35,369 bases of DNA from Atribacterota bacterium (GCA_030605615.1 JAUWHZ010000018.1:1-35369), one strand, 5' to 3'; positions 8,134 to 16,829 are shown, numbered from the stretch's first letter. Numbers and translations: made by a program. The notes: a model not told the origin generated them from the sequence alone.

Positions 8134-8682
8134 ATGTCCAGAATAGGGAAGATGCCTGTAACTATTCCTAAAGAAGTTAAAGTTGAGTTATTTAATAATA
8201 GAGTAAAAGTAACTGGAGAAAAAGGGACCTTGGAAGAAATTATTCACCCAAGTATACAGGTAAAGATAGATGAAGATAAAATCTATGTTTCCAGGCCTTC
8301 CGAGAGTAAATTTCACAAGTCTTTACATGGACTGAGCAGAAGTTTAATAGATAATATGGTAAAAGGTGTGTCTTCTGGATTTGAAAAGGTATTAGAAATC
8401 AGGGGAGTAGGCTACCGAGCTGCAATTGAAGGGAATAAAATGATTATTCAAGTAGGTTATTCCCATCCTATTAAGGTTGATCCGCCTAAAGGTATTGAAT
8501 TTGAAGTAGAGAAACAAAAAATAATTAAAATAAAAGGTATTAATAAAAAGTTAGTAGGAGAAACGGCAGCAAAAATAAGAGCATTAAGAAAACCGGAACC
8601 TTATAAAGGAAAAGGAATTAGATATATTGATGAAGTAGTGAGAAGAAAAGTAGGAAAAACTGGTGCAAAGGAATTAGGGTAA
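8134..8682 (+). CDS. rplF: 50S ribosomal protein L6
   Basis: L6 of 182 residues, full length, with two tandem homologous domains. It begins SRIGKMPVTIPKEV and carries the C-terminal RKPEPYKGKGIRYIDE(V) motif that contacts the sarcin-ricin region. AGGAGG stands 8 bases before the ATG. Confidence 0.98.
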   Translation: MSRIGKMPVTIPKEVKVELFNNRVKVTGEKGTLEEIIHPSIQVKIDEDKIYVSRPSESKFHKSLHGLSRSLIDNMVKGVSSGFEKVLEIRGVGYRAAIEGNKMIIQVGYSHPIKVDPPKGIEFEVEKQKIIKIKGINKKLVGETAAKIRALRKPEPYKGKGIRYIDEVVRRKVGKTGAKELG

Positions 8683-8716
8683 TATTATTCAAGTTCACTA
8701 GAAAGGAGTGCTAATA

Positions 8717-9082
8717 TTGACCGAAATAAATAAAAGATTAGCAAGGTTTAAGAGGCATAAAAGAGTACGTAAAGAAATAAAGGGAAACAGTGAAAGGCCA
8801 CGGCTATGCATTTTTAGAAGTTTAAAACATATTTATGCCCAGGTAATTGATGATGAAAAGGGAATAACTTTGGTATCTTCGTCAACTCTTAATCCAGAGA
8901 CAAAAGATAAAGTAAAATATCAAGGAAATATAAAGGCGGCTGAGATACTCGGAGGTTTGTTAGCTAAAAAATTAAAAGAAAAGGGCATAAAAAAAGTGGT
9001 GTTCGATCGGGGAGGTTATTTATATCACGGCAGAGTAAAGGCAGTCGCTGAGCGTACGAGAAAAGGAAATATAAATTTTTAA
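8717..9082 (+). CDS. rplR: 50S ribosomal protein L18
   Basis: I choose TTG 8717 ([21 protein letters not shown]) because AGGAG at 8704-8708 lies 8 bases upstream. The GTG at 8708 overlaps that site and cannot use it. This gives 121 residues, the usual size. The basic N-terminus and the [12 protein letters not shown] and [17 protein letters not shown] motifs identify L18, which carries 5S rRNA with L5. Confidence 0.96.
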   Translation: MTEINKRLARFKRHKRVRKEIKGNSERPRLCIFRSLKHIYAQVIDDEKGITLVSSSTLNPETKDKVKYQGNIKAAEILGGLLAKKLKEKGIKKVVFDRGGYLYHGRVKAVAERTRKGNINF

Positions 9083-9153
9083 GTTAGTTATTATTTAAAA
9101 AAAGAAAGGAAAGAATATTATAAAGTTTAGAAAAATGGGTAGGAGGTGGATAG

Positions 9154-9696
9154 ATGCAAAAAATTAATTCTGAAGGTTTAGAATTAAATGAAACAGTTGT
9201 ATTTGTAAATAGAGTAAGCAAGGTAGTGAAAGGTGGAAGGAGATTTGGTTTTGGTGCTATGATTGTTGTGGGAAACGGTGAAGGGATTGTAGGTATAGGT
9301 TATGGAAAAGCTAAAGATGTTTCGGAAGCAATTAGAAAAGGAGTAGCAAAAGCAAAGAAGAGTTTAATAAAAGTAAGAATAAAAAAAGGAACTATTCCTT
9401 ATACAATTATAGGTCATTACGGGGCTGCCACGGTTTTCATGAAACCAGCCTCTCCTGGAACCGGAGTAATTGCTGGTGGTTCAGTTCGGGCAATATTTGA
9501 AGCTGCAGGTTTTCAAGATATCTTAACCAAGTCTTTAGGAAGTGATAATAATTTAAATATTGTAAAAGCTACTATGAATGGTCTTATGAATTTAAAGAAT
9601 GCAAAAGATATAGCCAGATTAAGAGGTAAAAGCGTAGTGGAAATGTATAGTCAACCATTACGACCACAGGAGGTAACAAGTGATGAAATTAGATGA
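9154..9696 (+). CDS. rpsE: 30S ribosomal protein S5
   Basis: The 180-residue protein has the N-terminal dsRNA-binding-like domain ([19 protein letters not shown], then [14 protein letters not shown]) and the C-terminal S5 domain with [19 protein letters not shown]5 acts in mRNA unwinding and decoding accuracy. GGAGGTGG precedes the ATG. Its last 14 bases overlap rplO. The gene normally found here, rpmD for L30, is missing. Confidence 0.97.
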   Translation: MQKINSEGLELNETVVFVNRVSKVVKGGRRFGFGAMIVVGNGEGIVGIGYGKAKDVSEAIRKGVAKAKKSLIKVRIKKGTIPYTIIGHYGAATVFMKPASPGTGVIAGGSVRAIFEAAGFQDILTKSLGSDNNLNIVKATMNGLMNLKNAKDIARLRGKSVVEMYSQPLRPQEVTSDEIR

Positions 9697-10123
9697 TTTA
9701 CACCCTGCTCCTAAATCAATTAAAAAACCTAAAAGAGTAGGTAGGGGTTGTGGGTCCGGCCATGGTCTAACTTCCTGTAGAGGAGAGAATGGACAAAATT
9801 CTCGTTCAGGTGGTGGGGTCAAAGCGAACTTTGAAGGCGGCCAGATGCCTTTATATAGAAGAGTCCCCAAAAGAGGTTTTACTAATATATTTAGGAAAGA
9901 ATTTAGTATTGTAAATCTTGAGAGATTAAATATGTTTAAAGATGGAGATATAATTACTCCTCAAAGATTAATTGATGAAGGAATTATAAAAAAAATAGGG
10001 AATGGAGTAAAAATATTAGCTAAAGGTAGCCTTACTAAGAAGTTAACCATAAAAGCTAATAAATTTAGTCAGAAAGCGGTAGAGGAGATTGAATCAGCTG
10101 GTGGGAAGATTGAGGTGATATAA
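9683..10123 (+). CDS. rplO: 50S ribosomal protein L15
   Basis: L15 of 146 residues. ATG 9683 is 8 bases after AGGAGGT (9668-9674), better placed than the GTG at 9680. Signature segments are [18 protein letters not shown] and the glycine-rich [25 protein letters not shown]. It is a late 50S assembly protein. Directly following rpsE with an overlap, it leaves no room for rpmD. secY starts on the base after its stop. Confidence 0.97.
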   Translation: MKLDDLHPAPKSIKKPKRVGRGCGSGHGLTSCRGENGQNSRSGGGVKANFEGGQMPLYRRVPKRGFTNIFRKEFSIVNLERLNMFKDGDIITPQRLIDEGIIKKIGNGVKILAKGSLTKKLTIKANKFSQKAVEEIESAGGKIEVI

Positions 10124-11392
10124 TTGTTAGATACTATACGTAATTTATTTAAAATTCCTGACTTAAAGAAGAGATTATATTTTACCCTTGGTATGATAAT
10201 AGTTGTTAGATTAGGTAGTCATTTACCTTTGCCTGGAGTTGAAAAAGAAGCGTTAGCAAATTTATTTGCCCAGGGAGGGATCTTAGGTTTTTTTGATCTT
10301 TTCGCTGGAGGGGCATTAAGTCGTTTTTCTATTTTTGCTTTAGGAATAATGCCCTATATTAATGCATCTATTATTATGAACCTTTTAACTGCAGTAGTCC
10401 CTACTTTAGAACAATGGGCTAAAGAAGGAGAAGAAGGTAGAAATAAAATTACCAAAATTACTCGTTATTTTACTGTTGTTTTAGCTATTGTTCAAGCTTT
10501 TGGGATAAGCTTCTGGCTACAAAATATGGGTGTATTGATAATCTCAGGGGTCGGCTTTAGTTTTTTATTAGTAATTACCCTTACTGCAGGAACCTGTTTT
10601 TTAATGTGGTTAGGCGAACAGATTACTGATTTTGGTATTGGCAATGGTATTTCTATAATAATTTTTGCTGGAATTATAGCTCGAATTCCTTCTCAAATTA
10701 TTCAAACCATTAAGCTTTTAAATGTTGGAGAAATTGGCCTAATAGCTTTATTAAGCTTAATCGTGGTGTTTGTAATGGTTATTGGAGGAGTTATTGCCAT
10801 TCAACAGGGACAGAGAAGAATACCTGTTCAGTATGCAAAAAGAGTTATAGGACGTAAAATGTATGGTGGCCAGGGTACTCATATCCCCCTACGGGTAAAT
10901 CAATCAGGGGTTATTCCGATAATATTTGCTTCGGCGATTTTACTTTTCCCAGCTACTATTGCTCAATTTTTTCAAAATATCATATTTATGAAAAGTATAT
11001 CTGAGGCTCTTTCACCGGGACAGCCGTTATATCTAATTTTATATGCTATTTTAATAATGTTATTTACTTTCTTTTATACAGCAATTACCTTTAATCCTGC
11101 TAATATGGCGGACAATATGAAAAAGTATGGAGGTTTCGTACCCGGAATAAGGCCTGGAAAAAATACCGCTAATTATATTGATCATATAATGACTCGAATT
11201 ACCTTAAGTGGAGCAATATTTTTAGCTGTAATTGCTATTCTACCCAACATTTTAATAAAAATTACAGGGATTACCACTCTTTATTTTGGAGGAACAGCTT
11301 TATTGATCATGGTAGGAGTTGCCTTAGAAACTGTTCAACAGATTGAATCACATTTGTTAATGAGACATTATGAAGGATTTATTAAAAAATAA
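10124..11392 (+). CDS. secY: Preprotein translocase channel subunit SecY
   Basis: The 422-residue integral membrane protein shows about ten hydrophobic segments, as expected. Recognisable features are the plug-region sequence GGALSRFSIFALGIMPYINASI (around residues 60-85), TKITRYFT, RRIPVQYAKR and the C-terminal VGVALETVQQIESHLLMRHYEGF. SecY forms the protein-conducting channel with SecE and SecG and receives SecA or ribosomes. It starts at TTG 10124, immediately after rplO, with GAGGTGAT inside rplO. Confidence 0.98.
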   Translation: MLDTIRNLFKIPDLKKRLYFTLGMIIVVRLGSHLPLPGVEKEALANLFAQGGILGFFDLFAGGALSRFSIFALGIMPYINASIIMNLLTAVVPTLEQWAKEGEEGRNKITKITRYFTVVLAIVQAFGISFWLQNMGVLIISGVGFSFLLVITLTAGTCFLMWLGEQITDFGIGNGISIIIFAGIIARIPSQIIQTIKLLNVGEIGLIALLSLIVVFVMVIGGVIAIQQGQRRIPVQYAKRVIGRKMYGGQGTHIPLRVNQSGVIPIIFASAILLFPATIAQFFQNIIFMKSISEALSPGQPLYLILYAILIMLFTFFYTAITFNPANMADNMKKYGGFVPGIRPGKNTANYIDHIMTRITLSGAIFLAVIAILPNILIKITGITTLYFGGTALLIMVGVALETVQQIESHLLMRHYEGFIKK

Positions 11393-11452
11393 TTTTATGA
11401 AATGAGGATAATTTAACTAAAGAAGGATAGTTAGTGAAAGAAGGGAAAACTC

Positions 11453-12106
11453 ATGAGGTTGATCTTGTTAGGTCCTCCTGGTGGAGGGAAGGGAACAATA
11501 GCAAAAAAGTTGCAGAAAGAATTTAATATACCAGTCATTTCAACAGGAGTAATATTAAGAGAAGAGATCGAAAGAAAGACCAGATTAGGTAAAAAGGTGC
11601 AAGATATTATGAGCAAAGGAAGACTGGTACCTGATGAAGTTATTATTGAAATAGCAAGAGAAAGAATAAAGCGAGAAGATTGTAAGAAGGGATATATATT
11701 TGATGGTTTCCCTCGAAATATAAAACAAGCAGAATCTCTGGAGAAATTAAATGAAGAACTTGATGAATATATTGACTATGTTTTTTACTTTGAGATACCT
11801 TTTACTAAGGTAATTGAGAGATTAGCTAATCGTAGAGTATGTAAAAAATGTAATACTAATTATAATTTGTTATTTAATGCTCCTCAAAAAGATAATATTT
11901 GTGATATTTGCGGAGGGGAGTTATATCAACGAGATGATGACAAAGAAGAGACCATAAAAAATAGATTAAAGGTATTTACCAAACAGACCTTACTTCTAAA
12001 AAAATATTATCAGGAGAAAAATTTATTAACTGTAATAGATGCTAATTGTAGCAGAAATGCCCTTTTTTTAGAGATTAAGAAGATTTTAGGAGGGCTGCAG
12101 AAATAA
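11453..12106 (+). CDS. adk: Adenylate kinase
   Basis: The 217-residue enzyme interconverts ATP + AMP and 2 ADP. The P-loop GPPGGGKGT is at residues 7-15, the AMP-site motif FDGFPRN at about 83-89, and the LID holds four cysteines (C130, C133, C150, C153) arranged for a structural zinc, the form usual in Gram-positive bacteria. It lies between secY and map, its conserved place in the spc operon. Confidence 0.98.
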   Translation: MRLILLGPPGGGKGTIAKKLQKEFNIPVISTGVILREEIERKTRLGKKVQDIMSKGRLVPDEVIIEIARERIKREDCKKGYIFDGFPRNIKQAESLEKLNEELDEYIDYVFYFEIPFTKVIERLANRRVCKKCNTNYNLLFNAPQKDNICDICGGELYQRDDDKEETIKNRLKVFTKQTLLLKKYYQEKNLLTVIDANCSRNALFLEIKKILGGLQK

Positions 12107-12110
12107 ATAA

Positions 12111-12875
12111 GTGGTTATTTTAAAGTCTCCCGAAGAAATTAAATATATTAAAGAAAGTTGTAAAGTAGCAGCACGTGCTTTAAAAAAGGTGTTAGAAAAT
12201 GTAAAAGTGGGAATTACTACTTTAGAACTCGATAAAATTGCTGAGTGCTATGTCATAAAATACGGAGCAAAACCTGCATTTAAAGGTTACGGAATAGAGG
12301 GCAACAAATTTCAACACTCTATCTGTGTTTCTATAAACGAAGAAGTAGTTCATGGGATTCCTGGCAAGAGAAGATTAAAAGAAGGGGATATTGTAAGTAT
12401 AGATATTGGAACAAATTTACAAGGTTACTTTGGAGATACTGCGGCAACGGTTCCGGTAGGAAAGATAGACTCGAAAGTTAAGAAGCTTTTGGAAGTAACT
12501 AAAAAATCGCTGTTTAAAGGGATAGAAAAGGCCAGGCCAGGTAATAGATTAGGTGATATTTCTTTTGCTATTCAGGAAGTAGTAGAAGAAGCAAATTTTT
12601 CTGTAGTGAGAGAATACGTGGGCCATGGAGTAGGTTGTTATCTCCACGAAGAACCACAAATACCTAATTATGGTATTCCCCATACAGGAATAATATTAGA
12701 AGAAGGGATGATATTAGCGCTTGAACCTATGGTAAATATGGGTGACCATAAAACAGAAATATGTAGTAATGGTTGGACAGTGGTAACCGAAGATAGAAGC
12801 TGGTCAGCTCATTTTGAACATACTATTGCAATAACTGCCTCTGGCAATGAAATATTAACTATTCCTTTTAAATAG
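12111..12875 (+). CDS. map: Methionine aminopeptidase, type I
   Basis: Removes the initiator methionine from new proteins. The 254-residue protein keeps all five metal ligands of the pita-bread fold: D98, D109, H172, E205 and E236, plus H81 in VVHGIP. There is no N-terminal zinc-finger extension and no type II insert. It begins at GTG 12111, four bases after adk; AGGAGGG lies about 16 bases upstream, farther than usual, so the start is likely but not certain. Confidence 0.97.
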   Translation: MVILKSPEEIKYIKESCKVAARALKKVLENVKVGITTLELDKIAECYVIKYGAKPAFKGYGIEGNKFQHSICVSINEEVVHGIPGKRRLKEGDIVSIDIGTNLQGYFGDTAATVPVGKIDSKVKKLLEVTKKSLFKGIEKARPGNRLGDISFAIQEVVEEANFSVVREYVGHGVGCYLHEEPQIPNYGIPHTGIILEEGMILALEPMVNMGDHKTEICSNGWTVVTEDRSWSAHFEHTIAITASGNEILTIPFK

Positions 12876-12931
12876 ATAAACTGATTCTTTGAAGATTTTA
12901 ATATAAGATAATTTAAGTGGAGGAATCATTG

Positions 12932-13147
12932 ATGGTGAAAGAAAAGTGCATAGAGATGCAAGGGAAAGTTATTCAAGCTTTACCCAATGCTACTTTTCGA
13001 GTTGAATTGGAAAATGGTTGTGAAATTCTGGCTCATATTTCAGGAAAAATTAGAATGCATTTTATTAGAATTTTAGCCGGAGACAGAGTAAAAGTTGAAA
13101 TATCGCCTTATGATTTAACTCAAGGTAGAATTGTATATAGACTATAA
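12932..13147 (+). CDS. infA: Translation initiation factor IF-1
   Basis: I choose ATG 12932 ([22 protein letters not shown]), 8 bases after GGAGG (12919-12923). An upstream GTG at 12917 overlaps that site. The resulting 71 residues match the normal length. The single OB fold contains [20 protein letters not shown] and the terminal [15 protein letters not shown]-1 blocks the A site during initiation. Confidence 0.97.
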   Translation: MVKEKCIEMQGKVIQALPNATFRVELENGCEILAHISGKIRMHFIRILAGDRVKVEISPYDLTQGRIVYRL

Positions 13148-13151
13148 TAAG

Positions 13152-13241
13152 CTCGTATCTCGTGAATCGTATTTCGGATTATGGCTTTACACTTTTCGCT
13201 TTAAATTTCTAACGAGATACGAGATACGAACGACGAGATAC
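13152..13241. repeat. Inverted CGTATCTCGT/ACGAGATACG repeats, infA-rpmJ gap
   Basis: CTCGTATCTCGT (13152-13163) is perfectly complementary to ACGAGATACGAG (13212-13223), giving a 12-bp stem with a 48-base loop. The right arm continues as further ACGAGATAC-type units to 13241. The unit ACGAGATACGAG is shared with the rplE-rpsN gap. Confidence 0.7.
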
Positions 13242-13268
13242 TATATGATATATGGAGGAAGTAAATAT

Positions 13269-13385
13269 ATGAAAGTAAGATCATCGGTTAAGAAAATGTG
13301 TGCAAAGTGTAAAATAATAAAAAGAAAAGGTAAAATAAGAGTAATTTGCAACAATCCAAAACATAAACAGAGACAGGGGAAATAA
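13269..13385 (+). CDS. rpmJ: 50S ribosomal protein L36, zinc type
   Basis: A 38-residue L36 beginning [15 protein letters not shown]. Residues C11, C14, C27 and H32 form the zinc site. GGAGG lies 8-12 bases before ATG 13269. An open frame extends upstream into infA, but that part is repeat DNA and unlike any L36 N-terminus. Confidence 0.96.
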   Translation: MKVRSSVKKMCAKCKIIKRKGKIRVICNNPKHKQRQGK

Positions 13386-13409
13386 TTTTAAAGGGGGATA
13401 TGTAAAAAT

Positions 13410-13787
13410 ATGGCAAGAATAGCCGGAGTAGATTTACCCAGAAATAAAAGAGTAGAATTTGCATTAACTTATATCTATGGAATTGGTCTGACCAGCGCAC
13501 AATCCATATTAAAGGAGTCTGCAATTAATTATGATACCCGGGTAAAAGATTTAACTGAGGAAGAAATAAATAAGATAAAAGGAATTATTGATAAAAAATA
13601 TAAAGTAGAGGGAGAATGCAGAAGTGATGTTACTACTTCAATAAAAAGACTTATGGATATAGGTTCGTATAGAGGGATAAGACATCGGAAGGGATTACCA
13701 GTCAGGGGCCAGAAAACAAAGACTAATGCCAGAACTAGGAAAGGACCTAAAAGAACAGTTGGAGCAAAAAGAAAAAAAGTTGAATAA
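13410..13787 (+). CDS. rpsM: 30S ribosomal protein S13
   Basis: S13 of 125 residues, with the N-terminal [24 protein letters not shown], the helix-hairpin-helix region, and the C-terminal tail containing [21 protein letters not shown] that reaches P-site tRNA. It is 24 bp after rpmJ, with AAGGGGG as ribosome binding site. Confidence 0.98.
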   Translation: MARIAGVDLPRNKRVEFALTYIYGIGLTSAQSILKESAINYDTRVKDLTEEEINKIKGIIDKKYKVEGECRSDVTTSIKRLMDIGSYRGIRHRKGLPVRGQKTKTNARTRKGPKRTVGAKRKKVE

Positions 13788-13816
13788 TACCAAAAGATAA
13801 TGAGAGGAGAACTTAA

Positions 13817-14212
13817 TTGGCGGATAAGAAAAAAGTAAAAAAAACAAAAAAGAAAGTTAAGAAAAATATAGCAACAGGAGTAGTTCATATAAAGTCAACT
13901 TTTAACAATACTATAGTTACTATTACAGATAAACAGGGAAATGTAGTTGCTTGGTCTAGTGCTGGAAATATGGGCTATAAAGGCAGCAAGAAAAGTACTT
14001 CTTTTGCAGCACAAATGACTGCAGAAACCGCAGCTAAAAAAGCTATGGATCAGGGAATGAAAGAGGTAGATGTATTAGTAAAAGGCCCTGGTTCAGGGAG
14101 AGAAACAGCAATCAGATCGTTGCAAGCGGTTGGTTTAAAAGTAAATATGATTAAGGATGTTACTCCTATTCCACATAATGGTTGTAGACCTCCAAAACAA
14201 AGACGAATATAG
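13817..14212 (+). CDS. rpsK: 30S ribosomal protein S11
   Basis: S11 of 131 residues from TTG 13817 (MADKKKVKK...). Core motifs are [32 protein letters not shown] and the C-terminal [16 protein letters not shown]11 lines the mRNA exit site of the platform. A lysine-rich N-terminal stretch precedes the conserved fold. rpsD follows only after a 196-bp gap. Confidence 0.98.
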   Translation: MADKKKVKKTKKKVKKNIATGVVHIKSTFNNTIVTITDKQGNVVAWSSAGNMGYKGSKKSTSFAAQMTAETAAKKAMDQGMKEVDVLVKGPGSGRETAIRSLQAVGLKVNMIKDVTPIPHNGCRPPKQRRI

Positions 14213-14408
14213 CTTGATATAAATTAAAATTTTTTAGTACAGGTTTTGAGTGAGAAAGTAGTGTGGATATAAAACAATAGAAAGATTGCAAAATTTAGTT
14301 AATACAATCAATTTTGTAGTTCAGAATTTTCTAATAATAACTAAAAATAGATTGCAATTTTGATAAATTATACAAATATTAAAGATGAAGAGGAGGTTAT
14401 TATTATAT
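14213..14408 (+). other. rpsD leader region with alternative pairing
   Basis: This 196-bp gap has no gene. GATTG at 14284-14288 and again at 14350-14354 can each pair with CAATC at 14305-14309, and CAAAATT (14289-14295) can pair with AATTTTG (14310-14316). Mutually exclusive stems upstream of rpsD would suit autoregulation by S4, which is known in other bacteria, but the motifs are short and AT-rich. The rpsD binding site GAGGAGG stands at its end. Confidence 0.25.
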
Positions 14409-15041
14409 ATGGCAAGATATAGAGGGGCAATATGTAAATTATGCCGTAGAGAAGGAGTGAAGTTATTCTTAAAGGGAGACAGATGTTATTCTAATAAATG
14501 TTCAATCGAAAAAGGAACTTCGCTGCCTGGTAAGAATGCAAAAACATCAAGGATAAAAAAACTATCTACTTATGGTATAAGGTTAAGAGAAAAGCAAAAA
14601 CTTAGAAAATATTATGGATTATTAGAAAAACAATTTAAAAATTATTTTAAAAAGGCCGAAAGGAAAAAAGGTATTACTGGAGAGAATTTATTAGAATTAT
14701 TAGAGAGAAGATTAGATAATATAGTTTATCGATTTAATTTAACTAAATCAAGGGCTCAAGCTCGTCAATTAGTTTTACATTCACACATATTGGTTAACGG
14801 GAAAAAAGTAAATATACCTTCTTATCAGGTGAATATTAATGATGTTATAGAAGTCAAAGAAAAGAGTAAGAATATTGCCGATATTAAAGAAATTAAAGAT
14901 GGGAAAGTAGAGATTAATATTTCTTCCTGGTTAGAGTTTGATACAAAGACACTAAAAGGTAAAATTATAAAATTTCCTTCTAAGGAAGACTTAAATTTAC
15001 CAGTGGAGGAAAAATTAGTAGTTGAGTATTATTCTCGTTAA
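14409..15041 (+). CDS. rpsD: 30S ribosomal protein S4, zinc type
   Basis: ATG 14409 (MARYRGAICKLCRREG) follows GAGGAGG by about 13 bases; an in-frame ATG at 14385 lies upstream of that site and is rejected. The protein has 210 residues. C9, C12, C26 and C31 form a zinc site. The S4 RNA-binding domain (about residues 100-165, LERRLDNIVYRFNLTKSRAQARQLVLH) is clear. S4 is a primary 16S-binding protein and affects accuracy. Confidence 0.97.
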   Translation: MARYRGAICKLCRREGVKLFLKGDRCYSNKCSIEKGTSLPGKNAKTSRIKKLSTYGIRLREKQKLRKYYGLLEKQFKNYFKKAERKKGITGENLLELLERRLDNIVYRFNLTKSRAQARQLVLHSHILVNGKKVNIPSYQVNINDVIEVKEKSKNIADIKEIKDGKVEINISSWLEFDTKTLKGKIIKFPSKEDLNLPVEEKLVVEYYSR

Positions 15042-15083
15042 AATTTTAGGTTTTATATCTAAAGAAGGAGAGTGTAAAAAGTG

Positions 15084-16046
15084 ATGGATATTAACAATAT
15101 AAAAATTAAAGTAGAAGAATTATCTGATAGTTATGGTAAATTTATTATTGAACCATTAGAAAAAGGTTATGGCATAACTCTGGGTAACTCTCTAAGAAGA
15201 GTACTATTATCTTCCATGCTGGGTGCAGCTGCAACGGCTATTAGAATTGAAGATATTACTCACGAATTTACTACTATCCCAGGAGTCAAGGAAGATGTTA
15301 TTGAAATAATATTAAATATTAAAGAATTAGTAGTTAAAATGTATTCTGATGAGCCTCAAATTTTAAAACTAAATGTTAAAGGTAAAAAAAAGGTGACTGC
15401 AGCAGATATAATTCCCAATATCAATGTAGAGATACTTAATCCGGATTTAGCGATAGCTACTTTAAACAAAGATGCTAAATTAAATATGGAGATATTGATA
15501 GAGAGAGGAATGGGTTATTTACCTGCTGAAAAAAATAAAAAACCCGACCAATCAGTTGATACTATCTTTATAGATTCATTTTTTTCTCCTATTACGAAAG
15601 TAAGATATGATGTGGAGAGTGCTAGTCTGAGTCAATTTTCAAGCTGTGATAAATTAATCTTAGAAATATTTACCAAAAAAAGTATTTTACCTGATGAAGC
15701 TTTAAGTAAATCAGCAAACATTCTGATTAAATATTTTAAAATACTTACAAAATTTTCTCCCGAGGATATTGAATCAATGGGAGAAGTCATATCAGAGGAA
15801 GAAAAAGAAAAAAATGAAAAAGAGAAGATTTTAAATAAAACCATTGAGGAATTGGATTTTTCAGTTCGTTCATATAATTGCTTAAAGAAATCGGGGATAA
15901 ATACTCTGAGAGATTTAATTAACTATTCTCCAGAAGAAGTCATAAAAATAAAAAATTTAGGTAAAAAATCTTTAGATGAAATAAAAGAGAAAATGAATAA
16001 ATATGGATTTGTCTTAGGGGAAAAAAAGCAGCAGGAGGATTTTTAG
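15084..16046 (+). CDS. rpoA: RNA polymerase alpha subunit
   Basis: The alpha subunit (320 residues from ATG 15084; a GTG one codon upstream is an equally possible start since AAGGAG lies at 15065-15070). The N-terminal dimerisation domain has FIIEPLEKGYGITLGNSLRRVLLSSM, and the C-terminal domain (about residues 245-315) has ELDFSVRSYNCLKKSGINTL and KNLGKKSLDEIKEKM, used for UP elements and activators. The linker is rich in E and K. It lies between rpsD and rplQ as usual. Confidence 0.98.
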   Translation: MDINNIKIKVEELSDSYGKFIIEPLEKGYGITLGNSLRRVLLSSMLGAAATAIRIEDITHEFTTIPGVKEDVIEIILNIKELVVKMYSDEPQILKLNVKGKKKVTAADIIPNINVEILNPDLAIATLNKDAKLNMEILIERGMGYLPAEKNKKPDQSVDTIFIDSFFSPITKVRYDVESASLSQFSSCDKLILEIFTKKSILPDEALSKSANILIKYFKILTKFSPEDIESMGEVISEEEKEKNEKEKILNKTIEELDFSVRSYNCLKKSGINTLRDLINYSPEEVIKIKNLGKKSLDEIKEKMNKYGFVLGEKKQQEDF

Positions 16047-16047
16047 G

Positions 16048-16401
16048 ATGAGACACAAGAAGCTAAAAGGAAAATTAGGTCGAAATAGTAGTCATAGAAG
16101 TTCATTATTAGCTAATTTATCTATTTCACTTATTACTCATAAAAAAATTGAAACTACTTACGCTAAAGCCAAGGAAGTTCGAAGATGTATAGAAAAATTA
16201 ATAACCATAGCCAAAAATAATAATATACAAGCTCAGAGAGAAGTTCAAAAAGTTATAAAAAATAAACAAGCTTCAAAAATATTGTTTGAAGAAATTAGCC
16301 CCAAGTATTTGGAGAGAAATGGCGGTTATACCAGGATTGTAAAGACAGGATTTCGTAAAGGTGATTCTGCGCCGTTAGCCATAATTGAATTTATAGAATA
16401 G
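16048..16401 (+). CDS. rplQ: 50S ribosomal protein L17
   Basis: L17 of 117 residues, with the conserved start MRHKKLKGKLGRNSSHRSSLLANL and a C-terminal GGYTRIVKTGFRKGDSAPLAIIE. It begins one base after the rpoA stop, with CAGGAGG inside rpoA. It is the last gene of the long ribosomal string and is followed by a strong terminator hairpin. Confidence 0.98.
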   Translation: MRHKKLKGKLGRNSSHRSSLLANLSISLITHKKIETTYAKAKEVRRCIEKLITIAKNNNIQAQREVQKVIKNKQASKILFEEISPKYLERNGGYTRIVKTGFRKGDSAPLAIIEFIE

Positions 16402-16417
16402 ATAAAGAACAATAGAT

Positions 16418-16476
16418 AAAAGGTTAAAAAGTTTTATATTAAATCCGATTATTAAACTTTTTAACCTTTTGATTTT
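16418..16476 (+). terminator. Terminator after the S10-spc-alpha string
   Basis: AAAAGGTTAAAAAGTTT (16418-16434) pairs perfectly with AAACTTTTTAACCTTTT (16454-16470), a 17-bp stem with a 19-base loop, followed by GATTTTT. It begins 17 bases after the rplQ stop and is the strongest hairpin found after the ribosomal operon. Both arms are A/T-rich, so it could also work in the other direction. Confidence 0.8.
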
Positions 16477-16483
16477 TAATAAT

Positions 16484-16527
16484 CTCGTATCGAGGATAGC
16501 GTACAGCGTGGAGCGTATAGCGTAGAG
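16484..16527. repeat. GCGTATAG/GCGTGGA short repeats after rplQ
   Basis: A degenerate run of CGTATCGAGGATAGCGTACA followed by GCGTGGAGCGTATAGCGTAGAG. The piece ACAGCGTGGAGCGT recurs around 27036-27049 after glmM, and a close relative is at 30908 after glnA. It belongs to a 416-bp gap (16402-16817) that holds the terminator, repeats and hairpin elements and no gene I can recognise. Confidence 0.65.
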
Positions 16528-16560
16528 TTAAGAAAGAAGAAGAAAGAAAAGAGAAAAAAA

Positions 16561-16583
16561 GTAGGGGCGTATTGCATACGCCC
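16561..16583. repeat. GTAGGGG element, solo half
   Basis: GTAGGGG followed by a perfect hairpin: GGGCGTAT (16565-16572) with ATACGCCC (16576-16583). The partner half and the closing CCCCTAC end are absent, so this looks like a single arm of the element. The shared 18-mer module lies 16 bases further on, at 16599-16616. Confidence 0.65.
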
Positions 16584-16598
16584 TGATAGTATATAGCA

Positions 16599-16616
16599 AA
16601 AAACCATAATTCAAAA
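16599..16616. repeat. Dispersed 18-bp module, copy 2
   Basis: Identical to 262-279 (AAAAACCATAATTCAAAA). As at the first site, it lies between a TATAG-type repeat and a full GTAGGGG element. Confidence 0.65.
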
Positions 16617-16688
16617 TACAAAATTATTTTTATATATGTATACTGTATTACTATTGCGATTATAAGTGCATATCATACATCGCGTCAT

Positions 16689-16764
16689 GTAGGGGTTAGA
16701 TTTATCCAACCCGGGTTGTTTTGGTAATTTTTCTTCTAATGGGCTCAATTCATTGAGCCCCTAC
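16689..16764. repeat. GTAGGGG palindromic element, copy 2
   Basis: A 76-bp element with ends GTAGGGG (16689-16695) and CCCCTAC (16758-16764). The left arm folds as GGGTT...AACCC around GATTTATCC. The right arm is a perfect hairpin, GGGCTCAAT (16741-16749) with ATTGAGCCC (16752-16760). The left arm differs from the copy at 315 by paired changes (GTC...GAC to GTT...AAC) that keep the stem. Confidence 0.8.
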
Positions 16765-16815
16765 ACGCTACACGTTATACGCTCTACGCTAAAGTACGCG
16801 ATACGAAATACGATC
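16765..16815. repeat. ACGCTA/ATACGA short repeats before ecfA1
   Basis: Runs of ACGCTACACGTTATACGCTC are followed by TACGCTAAAGTACGCGATACG and AAATACGATC. They reach almost to the ecfA1 start. Confidence 0.6.
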
Positions 16816-16829
16816 AAGTGGTGAGCATT

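Noticed and set aside
13131-13268. N-terminal extension of the rpmJ reading frame
   Set aside because: It overlaps infA and consists of intergenic repeat DNA; the L36 start at 13269 has a ribosome binding site and the normal N-terminus.
13529-13888. 119-codon minus-strand open frame over rpsM-rpsK
   Set aside because: It is a shadow of the conserved ribosomal genes, with hydrophobic low-complexity translation and no ribosome binding site.
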